Origin: Pseudopedobacter saltans DSM 12145
GTDB taxonomy: Bacteria; Bacteroidota; Bacteroidia; Sphingobacteriales; Sphingobacteriaceae
Assembly (NCBI RefSeq): GCF_000190735.1
Contig: NC_015177.1
Span: 4,464,001-4,528,000, forward strand
Length of the DNA: 64,000 nucleotides
Direction of reading: 5' to 3'
Shown here: in pieces, positions 19,068 to 27,452 of the stretch
How positions within the stretch are numbered: position 1 is the first letter of the stretch
Layout of the letters: each line of letters opens with the position of its first letter
The notes under the pieces: generated by a model
What the model was told of the DNA's origin: nothing
The model's database searches: none
The model's input: the letters and a program-made list of their open reading frames with translations, nothing else
Position numbers and translations under genes: made by a program

Positions 19068-19178
19068 CAGGAATGCGCTCAATGGGCTCGAAATAAAATG
19101 CTTTTTACTCTGAAACACCTTCTAAGGATTGAAAATTAATTAATACATAACCTGCGTAATTAGAAAATTCCATAGAAA

Positions 19179-21671
19179 ATGAACGCTATAAAGAAATTGA
19201 AACTAGCTGTTGCAATAATCATCTTATGCGTGAAAACGGGTTTTTCGCAACGTTTGTCGGTGTCCGAACTACCGTCTAAGCATTCGTTTCCGCTGGTGTT
19301 TTCAAAAGAAAGTGCTGCCTTATACATCGACAATGGTGAAGAAAAAGTGGTGCATATTGCGGCATCGGCTTTAATAAGCGATATCAAGACGATAACAAAT
19401 GTTAAGATTCCTTTAGTTAATCAGCAGCCGTTCAAACAGCAAAACGTCATTATAGCTGGAACGATAGGTCATTCGGAATGGATAGATCGGCTTATTGCTT
19501 CAGGAAAAATCAATGTTAATGATATTAAAGGGAAATGGGAAGCTTTTAAAATTGTACAGATTGCATATCCTGATAAAGGAATTGAAAATGCTTTGTTAGT
19601 AGTCGGAAGTGATAGAAGGGCAACGGCATTTGGACTTTTTGAGATATCAAGAAAAATCGGGGTCTCACCTTTTTATTGGTGGGCAGATATTACTCCCGCT
19701 AAAAAGAAAGCTCTTTATCTGCAAGTGACAAAGGAAATCGTTGAACAGCCCTCTGTTAAATACCGCGGAATTTTCTTAAACGATGAAGATTGGGGTTTAC
19801 AACCCTGGGCAGCAAAACATATGGACACGGATATAAAAGATATCGGACCTAATACCTATACTAAAATATTCGAGTTGCTTTTAAGATTAAAGGCCAATTA
19901 TATCTGGCCTGCTATGCATCCCAGCACAAAGGCTTTTTACTACTATAAGGAAAATCCTAAAATAGCCAACGATTATGCTATTGTGGTTGGCTCGAGCCAT
20001 TGCGAACCCATGCTAAGGAATAATGTTTTTGAATGGGCGGTGAATTATGAAAATGAATACGGAGCGAAGCCCGGTGAGTGGCGATATGATTTAAATAAAC
20101 AGCAGATAGATCAGTACTGGTTTGATCGGGTGGTAGAAAGCCATCCCTACGAATCGGTATATACTATTGGAATGCGGGGCATTCATGATGGCGGCATGCC
20201 AGGGCCGAAAGACCGGGGAGAGAAGGTGAAATTGTTGAATGATGTTATACGCATCCAACGGCGGATGCTGGAAGATAATTCTACTAAATCCATTAAAGAA
20301 ATACCACAGATTTTTTGCCCTTACAAGGAGGTGCTGACCCTTTACCGATCGGGATTGGAGTTGCCGGAAGATGTTACTATTGTTTGGGCCGATGATAATC
20401 ACGGCTATATCCGACAGTTGTCTAATCCAAAGGAACAAGAACGGAGCGGTGGAAGTGGTGTTTATTATCATTTATCATATTGGGGAGCTCCGCAGGATTA
20501 TTTATGGCTAAGTAGTACTTCTCCGGCTTTGGTCTCTTATGAATTGTATAAAGCTTATCAATACGGTGCAAAAGACCTATGGGTAATTAATGTTGGAGAT
20601 ATTAAACCTGCAGAGTTGGAAACGCAATTTGCCATGGATCTGGCATGGGATATAGATAAATGGAAACCTCAGCAGGCCTTGCAGTATGTGAAGCATTGGG
20701 CTACCGAGACTTTTGGGGTGCAATATGCCAACGAAATCACCGCTATAAAAAATAAATATTATGAATTGGCGGCTTCGGGTAAACCGGAACATATTCCTTT
20801 TATCCAATTTACAGAAGTAGAAAAAAACAGCCGTTTAGCAGAGTACCAAAAATTAACCGACAAGGCAAAGCAGTTGCAGGCTAAAATACCTGTAGATTTA
20901 CAGGATGCTTATTATCAGTTAATTTACTATCCCGTTGTTGGTTCGAAGCTGATGAATGAAAAACACTTTTATGCCCAGCAAAGCTTGCTATTTGCAGAGC
21001 AGGGTAATCCGGAGGCATTAAAATATGCAACGAAGGCGAAAGAAGCTTTTGAACAGATAAAATCTGAAACGGAAAAATATAACACAAAAATAGCACATGG
21101 AAAATGGGATGGGATAATGGAATGGAAACCGCGAAATCGAGAGGTTTTCTTAATGCCAAAAGTTGCTGAGGAAAAGGATATCCTGCAAGGTAACAAGAGG
21201 GAAGAAGTTGAAAAAACTCATGTTGTGAAAACCATAAAAGCAGACCAATTCACCATACAAAACAAAGGAGAAATTAGTATTGAAGGTGTTGATGGATTGG
21301 GAATCAATGGACTTTCTATGGCACTATTTCCGCTGAATACAGATGCTTTAAACGCTAATGATCTGCAAAGCGTTCCTTATTTACGATATGAGTGGAACGA
21401 TCTGACCGGGGAAAAGGAATTTTTACTAAAGACCTTACCTACACAAGGTGTTTATGAAGGAAGAAATGTGCGTATGGCAATTTCTGTAAATAACCAGCCT
21501 GTTCAGGTAATGCAGTTTAATCCGAAATCGGAAGATGCCACCTGGGCTAAAAATGTATTGCGTGGATATGCTGTTGCCAGTGTTAAGCTCCCGGTGAAAA
21601 GCGGAAAAAATGAAATTAAGATATACCTGTTAGACCCAGGTGCAGCATTTAATCAATTAGAGATTTTTTAG
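19179..21671 (+). CDS. GH115 alpha-glucuronidase-family protein
   Basis: This is an 830-aa exported enzyme (signal peptide to about residue 24, GFSQ). GH115 hallmarks are present: the N-terminal GH20b-like beta/alpha domain (NVIIAGTIGHSEWIDRL), WWADITPAKKKAL, RGIFLNDEDWGLQPWA opening the TIM barrel, IWPAMHPSTKAFYYY, WADDNHGY and the helical domain with its conserved W/Y. The C-terminal beta region is shorter than in full-length ~950-aa members, but the end looks natural (AFNQLEIF). Characterised GH115 enzymes remove alpha-1,2-linked (4-O-methyl)glucuronate from glucuronoxylan. Here it probably removes glucuronate from RG-I side chains or gum-type arabinogalactan. A 111-base gap separates it from GH105; the GH31 gene follows after 8 bases. 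Confidence 0.9.
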   Translation: MNAIKKLKLAVAIIILCVKTGFSQRLSVSELPSKHSFPLVFSKESAALYIDNGEEKVVHIAASALISDIKTITNVKIPLVNQQPFKQQNVIIAGTIGHSEWIDRLIASGKINVNDIKGKWEAFKIVQIAYPDKGIENALLVVGSDRRATAFGLFEISRKIGVSPFYWWADITPAKKKALYLQVTKEIVEQPSVKYRGIFLNDEDWGLQPWAAKHMDTDIKDIGPNTYTKIFELLLRLKANYIWPAMHPSTKAFYYYKENPKIANDYAIVVGSSHCEPMLRNNVFEWAVNYENEYGAKPGEWRYDLNKQQIDQYWFDRVVESHPYESVYTIGMRGIHDGGMPGPKDRGEKVKLLNDVIRIQRRMLEDNSTKSIKEIPQIFCPYKEVLTLYRSGLELPEDVTIVWADDNHGYIRQLSNPKEQERSGGSGVYYHLSYWGAPQDYLWLSSTSPALVSYELYKAYQYGAKDLWVINVGDIKPAELETQFAMDLAWDIDKWKPQQALQYVKHWATETFGVQYANEITAIKNKYYELAASGKPEHIPFIQFTEVEKNSRLAEYQKLTDKAKQLQAKIPVDLQDAYYQLIYYPVVGSKLMNEKHFYAQQSLLFAEQGNPEALKYATKAKEAFEQIKSETEKYNTKIAHGKWDGIMEWKPRNREVFLMPKVAEEKDILQGNKREEVEKTHVVKTIKADQFTIQNKGEISIEGVDGLGINGLSMALFPLNTDALNANDLQSVPYLRYEWNDLTGEKEFLLKTLPTQGVYEGRNVRMAISVNNQPVQVMQFNPKSEDATWAKNVLRGYAVASVKLPVKSGKNEIKIYLLDPGAAFNQLEIF

Positions 21672-21679
21672 ACCCAGAT

Positions 21680-24136
21680 ATGAGACTTATTATTTTATCG
21701 AGCTTGTTTGTATTATCAACTGTTTTAGGAGGTAAGGCTGGTGACATTGGTGATTACAAATCAGGATTCAAAAAGAACGGAAACGAGCTTTACTTTTCAA
21801 ATACTAACGGAGACGTTAAACTGGAGTTTTGTACTCCCGGTGTATTTCGAGTTAGGTATAGTTGGGATAGAAACTTCATCGACCATGAAATGTATATGCT
21901 GGCCGGTAAAAAATGGGATAATGTGGATGTTGTAGTAACTGAAAAAGCCAATGCTTTTGATGTGAGTACCGCATTTCTGAATATAAAAATCAATAAATCT
22001 CCATTTAGAATAGAGGTTTCGGACAAAAGCGGGAAAGTATTAAATACCGATGCCAAATCTCCGGAAAGAAACGGTACATCAGTAATCAATCAAAAGCAAC
22101 TTTTTCCTGATGAACATTTCTTCGGTTTTGGAGAGCGTATGGATTTTTTGGATAGAAGAGGTAAAAAGTTGAGTCTGGATGTTGGACGTGGAAAAGGATT
22201 GCCACACCAGATTGGTGCTTACGATATATTACAGGCTAATTATTCGCCGGTTACTTTTTTTATGAGTACAAGAGGGTATGGGATATTTTTTCATAACTCT
22301 TTTCGTACAAATTGGGATATGGGTTACGCGGATAGCGAAAAATACAGCTATGAAGCTGTAGACGGAGACCTGGACTATTTCTTTATGTACGGCCCTGGAT
22401 TTTTGAATTTATTGGATAGTTATACCGACATAACCGGAAAAGCTCCGTTAATGCCAAAATTTGCATTGGGTTTACATGTGGGAACTTACAGCGGTGGTAC
22501 CTGGGGACATGAAGAGATGACCAGTGATCAGTATGTGATTGAACTAGGAAAGCGTTTACGAAAAGAGGGAATTCCAACAGATATTATCTGGTTAGATTCT
22601 ACTTGGAGACTATTTGGTGATGTGGGTGGCAAAGGAGCGACTTCTTTTGAGTGGAGAGAAACATTTAAGAATCCGAAGGGAATGTTCGATGCGCTTTACG
22701 GAATGCATTATAAAATGGTTGGGGTACACTTAAGGCCGCGTTTTGATAATGCAAGGAAACTGAATCTGTTAGATCAGGCTCAGGCAAAAGGATATACTTA
22801 TCCGGAAAATGGGAAGCCGGGCGAATTTGTAAATTTCTTCGATCAGAAAGCGGTAGACTGGTGGTTTGAACATGGTGTTAAACATGCGGCGGAAGTTGGT
22901 GCTAAGTTCCTGAAAACGGATGAAGGAAGTGCCTTTGGTGCTTTGGCAAACGAAAGTGATAAAGTTGGGCCTACCGGGAAAGAGGCTGAACGTTTACATA
23001 ATCTTTTCCCCCTGGCGTATGCAAAGGGCGCTTATGAGAGTTTTCAGAAATTTAATAATATGCGCGGATTAAATCACACGCGGGAAGGTTATTCTGGCAT
23101 ACAGAAATATCCTTTCATTTTTGCTGGAGATTGGCCGAGCGAGTGGCAATATTTTGCACCGGTTATCAAAGCAGGATTAAATATCGGTTTATCGGGTGTA
23201 AGCAATTGGGCGCATTGCATGGGCGGATTTGAGCATGTGGCCGATCCTGAATTATACATCAGATGGGTACAGTTTGGAATGCTTAGTCCGGTAGCTACGG
23301 TTTTCGGAATGGATCATCCCGGTTATAAAGAGCCCTGGAATTACGGACCGGATGCATTTAGAAATTTTAAGTCTTATGATGCTTTAAGATACCGTTTACA
23401 ACCTTATTTATATGCTGTAATGTATCAGAACCATATTTCGGGTATTCCTATGATGAGGGCTTTGGTTTTGGAGAATCAGGATGATATCAATACTTATACG
23501 GTAGATGATCAATATGTCCTGGGAGAAAATTTAATGGTATGCCCGGTTGTAACAAAAGGGGCGGTAACACGTAGCGTTTATTTACCAAAAGGTACCTGGT
23601 TTGACTATTGGACGGGAAAAAAATATGAAGGTAGACAATATATTCATGTTGTTGCACCTTTGGATACCATCCCTATGTTTGTTAAAGCGGGCGGTGTATT
23701 ACCTATGCAACCCGATATGGAATATACTGATGCGAAAAAGCTGGATAAGATAACCCTGGATGTTTTCCCTTCGGTTGATGGACAAAACCGATCTTTTACC
23801 CTATTTGATGATGACGGTATTTCTTTGGAATACCAAAAAGGGAAATATGCAAAAACACTAATCGATGTCGGTAACACGCCGTCAACAAAGGTTTCCATTA
23901 ATATTAGCAAAACTACGGGTGATTTTAAACCAACGTCCAGAACTTATCTAGCTAAGGTAAGATGGCAGGATGTTAATAAACCAACGGAAGTTACTGAAAA
24001 TGGTAAATCGGTTAATAAAGTAACCAGCCATGCAACGCTTGGAAATGGTGGTTGGTTTTATGATGAGGGAAATAAAGTATTATGGATTCAGACCATCAAT
24101 AATAACGCTAAGAATATTGTTTTAACCGTCAAATAG
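21680..24136 (+). CDS. GH31 alpha-glycosidase
   Basis: The 818-aa product has a signal peptide of about 20 residues. The GH31 N-terminal sandwich (VFRVRYSWD, FFGFGERMD) is followed by the barrel. D414 in FLKTDEGSAFG is at the nucleophile position and D484 in FAGDWPSEWQ at the acid/base position. The classical WxDMNE motif is replaced by LKTDEG, which places it away from starch alpha-glucosidases and nearer to the alpha-xylosidase/alpha-galactosidase-like subgroups. It follows GH115 after 8 bases and precedes GH2 after 6, so all three are in one transcript. The likely target is an alpha-linked terminal sugar on an RG-I side chain; the sugar is not predictable from sequence alone. Confidence 0.92.
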   Translation: MRLIILSSLFVLSTVLGGKAGDIGDYKSGFKKNGNELYFSNTNGDVKLEFCTPGVFRVRYSWDRNFIDHEMYMLAGKKWDNVDVVVTEKANAFDVSTAFLNIKINKSPFRIEVSDKSGKVLNTDAKSPERNGTSVINQKQLFPDEHFFGFGERMDFLDRRGKKLSLDVGRGKGLPHQIGAYDILQANYSPVTFFMSTRGYGIFFHNSFRTNWDMGYADSEKYSYEAVDGDLDYFFMYGPGFLNLLDSYTDITGKAPLMPKFALGLHVGTYSGGTWGHEEMTSDQYVIELGKRLRKEGIPTDIIWLDSTWRLFGDVGGKGATSFEWRETFKNPKGMFDALYGMHYKMVGVHLRPRFDNARKLNLLDQAQAKGYTYPENGKPGEFVNFFDQKAVDWWFEHGVKHAAEVGAKFLKTDEGSAFGALANESDKVGPTGKEAERLHNLFPLAYAKGAYESFQKFNNMRGLNHTREGYSGIQKYPFIFAGDWPSEWQYFAPVIKAGLNIGLSGVSNWAHCMGGFEHVADPELYIRWVQFGMLSPVATVFGMDHPGYKEPWNYGPDAFRNFKSYDALRYRLQPYLYAVMYQNHISGIPMMRALVLENQDDINTYTVDDQYVLGENLMVCPVVTKGAVTRSVYLPKGTWFDYWTGKKYEGRQYIHVVAPLDTIPMFVKAGGVLPMQPDMEYTDAKKLDKITLDVFPSVDGQNRSFTLFDDDGISLEYQKGKYAKTLIDVGNTPSTKVSINISKTTGDFKPTSRTYLAKVRWQDVNKPTEVTENGKSVNKVTSHATLGNGGWFYDEGNKVLWIQTINNNAKNIVLTVK

Positions 24137-24142
24137 TAAGAT

Positions 24143-27100
24143 ATGAAAAAGATAGTTTTTATTGTTTATTTATTGTTGTTTCAGATGGTAGTCTTTGCTG
24201 GTGAAAGGATTAAATACAATTTTAATCCATCATGGAAATTGTATATGGGAGATGTAGCCGGAGCGGAATCCGTTAGTTTTGACGATTCCAGTTGGAAGAA
24301 AATAGCTTTACCACACGCCTGGAATGAAGATGATGCTTTTTTGAAAGCCATTCACGAGCACTCGACAGGTATTGTGTGGTACAGAAAGAAGTTTAAAATA
24401 CCGGCAGAAAATAAAGATCAAAAGGTATTTCTCGAGTTTGAAGGGATCCGTTTTGGAGGTGAATTTTATTTGAACGGAAAACCTATTGGAAGACATGAAA
24501 ACGGAGTGATGGCCTTTGGTTTTGATATTTCAGATGATCTGAACTTTGGTGAAAAGGAAAACGTAATAGCGGTAAGAATAGACAATGCCTGGAATTACAG
24601 AGAAAAAGAAACTAACTCCACTTATCAGTGGAATGATAAAAATTTCAATGCGAATTATGGGGGAATACCAAAAAATGTATGGTTACATATCTTACCTAAA
24701 ATCTACCAAACGCTGCCTTTGTATTCTAATTTAAAAACAGTGGGCACTTATATTTATGCCAACCAGTTTGATATAGATAAAAGGCTTGCAACCTTAAATG
24801 TCGATGCTCCTGTAAAAAATGAAACTTCAGGTGCGCGGGTACTACAGCTACAGGTTGAAGTAAAGGATTTATCCGGAAAGACAGTTAAAGAGTTTGTATC
24901 TGATAAGGTGAATATAAAATCAGGAGAAACGGTTCATATAAAAGCATCAGAAAGACTGGAGAATTTAAATTTCTGGAGTTGGGGATATGCTTATTTATAT
25001 ACGGTGAATACTAAAATATTACAGGGACAAAAAGTAATAGATAATCTGGAAACCAAAATTGGTATCAGGAAAACCGAATTTAAAAATGGAATGGTTTACC
25101 TGAATGATAAGGTTTTAATGATGAAGGGTTATGCGCAAAGGACCAGTAACGAATGGCCTGCAATAGGTATGTCTACTTCGCCATGGTTAAGCGATTTTAG
25201 TAATAAACTGATGGTGCAAAGTAATGCTAATCTGGTACGCTGGATGCATGTTACTCCGTGGAAACAAGATGTTGAATCTTGCGATAGGGTGGGTTTGATA
25301 CAGGCTATGCAGGCCGGTGATGCGGAGAAAGATGTTGAGGGCAGAAGATGGGAACAGCGTGTGGAATTGATGCGCGATGCGATTATCTATAACAGAAATA
25401 GTCCAAGTATTTTCTTTTACGAGTGTGGAAACGAGTCTATCAGCGAAGCACATATGATAGAAATGAAGAAAGTAAGGGATACTTATGATCCTTATGGTGC
25501 TAGGGCAATAGGCTCCAGAGAAATGTTGGATAGTAAAAATTCGGAATATGGAGGAGAGATGCTCTATATCAATAAAAGTGCCGGGCAGCCCATGTGGTCT
25601 ATGGAATATTCCCGTGATGAAGGCTTGAGAAAATACTGGGATGAATTTACTCCGCCATTTCATAAAAACGGTGCCGGACCTCTGTATAAAGGACAGGATG
25701 CGAGTGATTATAACAGAAATCAGGATACACATGCCATAGAAGACGTTATCCGCTGGGCGGAATATTGGGATCAGCGCCCCGGGACGGGGAAAAGAGTAAG
25801 TTCGGGAGGTGTGAACATTATTTTTTCAGATTCAAATACACACTTCCGTGGCGAGGAAAATTATCGCAGGAGTGGAGAAGTTGACGCCATGCGAATTCCA
25901 AAAGATGGATTTTATGCTCATCAGGTGATGTGGGATGGTTGGGTAGATCCTAAAAATACAGGGCTGCATATCATAGGGCATTGGAACTATGCAAAGGGAA
26001 CGGTAAAGGATGAATACGTGGTTTCTACAGGAGATAAAGTGGAATTGTTTCTGAATGGTAAAAGCCTTGGTTTTGGAGAGCAGAGCTATCATTTCTTGTT
26101 TACCTTCAAAAATGTTCGTTTTGAAGCCGGGGAGCTAAAAGCTGTTTCTTATAATGGCAAAGGGGAAAAATTAGCAGAAAAGATTTTAAGAACCGCAGGT
26201 GAGCCTGCATCAATAAAATTAACCAAAATGGGAAATCCAAATGGTCTGAAAGCGAATGGAAATGATATGGTTTTAATCCAATTTGAGGTTGTTGACGCTA
26301 AAGGTAACCGTTGCCCAACAGCCTTAAATATGGTGGATTTTAATGTGGAGGGAGATATAGATTGGCGAGGTGGAATAGCCCAGGGACCTAATAATTATAT
26401 CCTGGCTAAAAGTCTGCCCGTAGAATGTGGCTTAAACAGGGTTTTAATGAGAACATTTGAAGGCAAGACCGGAACAGTTAAAATTACTGCAACAAGCAAA
26501 GGATTAAAGTCTGCAAGTGTGACCTTAACTGTTGATCCGGTGATAATTAAAAACGGGCTTACCCTGTATAGCGAATCTGCTAAGCTTCCGGTAAATTTAG
26601 ACAGAGGGCCAACTCCGAAAGAGAATACAGTTAAAGTAGTCAGGGAAGCGCTCGATATTGTTTCTGTAAAAGCTGGTGCAAATCAGGAAACTGCAAAAAA
26701 CAGTTATGATGACAACGAATTATCTGATTGGGTAAATGACGGGAAATTGGCTACGGCATGGATCAGTTACGTTTTAAAAGAAGAGGCACCAGTTTCGGAA
26801 GTGGTTATGAAGTTGAATAATTTCAGGAGTAAGATATATCCATTAAAAATCTATGTTGATAATAGATTGGTATTCAATGGGAATTCTAAGAAAAGTCTGG
26901 GCTATTTTACAGCAACGTTTCCACCAACTAAAGGCAAAACAGTGAAAATTGAATTAGGAGGAAGTGCAAAAACAGAAGGGAAAGATTATGGGGCAGAAGT
27001 TGGAGGCAAGAAACTGGACGACGGTGTGACCAGAGATGATGTCAATACTAAAGGAAGTTTGAGTTTAATAGAAGTTGAAATTTATAAAAAGGCAATATAA
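24143..27100 (+). CDS. GH2 beta-galactosidase-like enzyme with C-terminal F5/8-like domain
   Basis: The 985-aa enzyme has a signal peptide ending near VFAG (about residue 19). Domains in order: GH2 sugar-binding jelly roll (LPHAWNEDD, VWYRKKFKIP), Ig-like domain, TIM barrel with acid/base E431 (YECGNES) and nucleophile E488 (WSMEYSR), a DUF4982-like Ig segment (AKGTVKDEYVVS, VELFLNGKSLG), another beta domain, and a C-terminal discoidin/F5-8-like module (about 850-985: SYDDNELSDWVNDGK, VVMKLNNFRSKIYPL). The GH2 genes of this cluster share little sequence and should not be redundant. Likely substrates are beta-galactosyl or beta-glucuronosyl side chains of RG-I. It is coupled to GH31 (6 bases) and followed by rhaM after 30 bases. 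Confidence 0.9.
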   Translation: MKKIVFIVYLLLFQMVVFAGERIKYNFNPSWKLYMGDVAGAESVSFDDSSWKKIALPHAWNEDDAFLKAIHEHSTGIVWYRKKFKIPAENKDQKVFLEFEGIRFGGEFYLNGKPIGRHENGVMAFGFDISDDLNFGEKENVIAVRIDNAWNYREKETNSTYQWNDKNFNANYGGIPKNVWLHILPKIYQTLPLYSNLKTVGTYIYANQFDIDKRLATLNVDAPVKNETSGARVLQLQVEVKDLSGKTVKEFVSDKVNIKSGETVHIKASERLENLNFWSWGYAYLYTVNTKILQGQKVIDNLETKIGIRKTEFKNGMVYLNDKVLMMKGYAQRTSNEWPAIGMSTSPWLSDFSNKLMVQSNANLVRWMHVTPWKQDVESCDRVGLIQAMQAGDAEKDVEGRRWEQRVELMRDAIIYNRNSPSIFFYECGNESISEAHMIEMKKVRDTYDPYGARAIGSREMLDSKNSEYGGEMLYINKSAGQPMWSMEYSRDEGLRKYWDEFTPPFHKNGAGPLYKGQDASDYNRNQDTHAIEDVIRWAEYWDQRPGTGKRVSSGGVNIIFSDSNTHFRGEENYRRSGEVDAMRIPKDGFYAHQVMWDGWVDPKNTGLHIIGHWNYAKGTVKDEYVVSTGDKVELFLNGKSLGFGEQSYHFLFTFKNVRFEAGELKAVSYNGKGEKLAEKILRTAGEPASIKLTKMGNPNGLKANGNDMVLIQFEVVDAKGNRCPTALNMVDFNVEGDIDWRGGIAQGPNNYILAKSLPVECGLNRVLMRTFEGKTGTVKITATSKGLKSASVTLTVDPVIIKNGLTLYSESAKLPVNLDRGPTPKENTVKVVREALDIVSVKAGANQETAKNSYDDNELSDWVNDGKLATAWISYVLKEEAPVSEVVMKLNNFRSKIYPLKIYVDNRLVFNGNSKKSLGYFTATFPPTKGKTVKIELGGSAKTEGKDYGAEVGGKKLDDGVTRDDVNTKGSLSLIEVEIYKKAI

Positions 27101-27130
27101 TCTGCATCTAATAACCAAAAAAACCAACAG

Positions 27131-27439
27131 ATGAAAATAGCATTTAAAATGAAGCTGAAAGAAGGCTTTAAAGAAGAGTACATTAAACGGCATAATCTTA
27201 TTTGGCCTGAGTTAAAAGAACTTTTGAAAAAATCGGGGATAGCTGATTATTCCATTTTTTTAGATGAGGAAACCAATATCTTGTTTGCTGTGCAACAGCA
27301 AAATGGACAATCCTCTCAGGATTTGGGAGAGACAGAGATTGTAAAAAAATGGTGGGCTTACATGGCAGATATTATGGATGCGAATCCAGATAATTCTCCG
27401 GTGTCTGTTCCATTGCAGGAAGTATTTCATTTAGATTAG
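27131..27439 (+). CDS. rhaM: L-rhamnose mutarotase RhaM
   Basis: The 102-aa cytoplasmic protein matches the usual RhaM length and pattern: FKMKLKEGFKEEYIKRHNLIWPEL near the N-terminus with the active-site His at 21, YSIFLDEETN, and KKWWAYMADIMD near the end. It interconverts the alpha and beta anomers of L-rhamnose ahead of isomerisation. Its place between a GH2 gene and the GH106 rhamnosidase ties the cluster to rhamnose-rich pectin and suggests that rhamnose isomerase/kinase/aldolase genes lie elsewhere. There is no signal peptide, as expected. Confidence 0.96.
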   Translation: MKIAFKMKLKEGFKEEYIKRHNLIWPELKELLKKSGIADYSIFLDEETNILFAVQQQNGQSSQDLGETEIVKKWWAYMADIMDANPDNSPVSVPLQEVFHLD

Positions 27440-27452
27440 CAATTTTAAAGAA

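Noticed and set aside
20091-20471. Antisense frame of 126 codons in GH115.
   Set aside because: It lies inside a well-supported GH115 gene and has no recognisable protein features.
25187-25732. Antisense frame of 181 codons in the second GH2 gene.
   Set aside because: The opposite strand carries intact GH2 catalytic motifs; the antisense product is rich in His/Ile/Phe with no domain.
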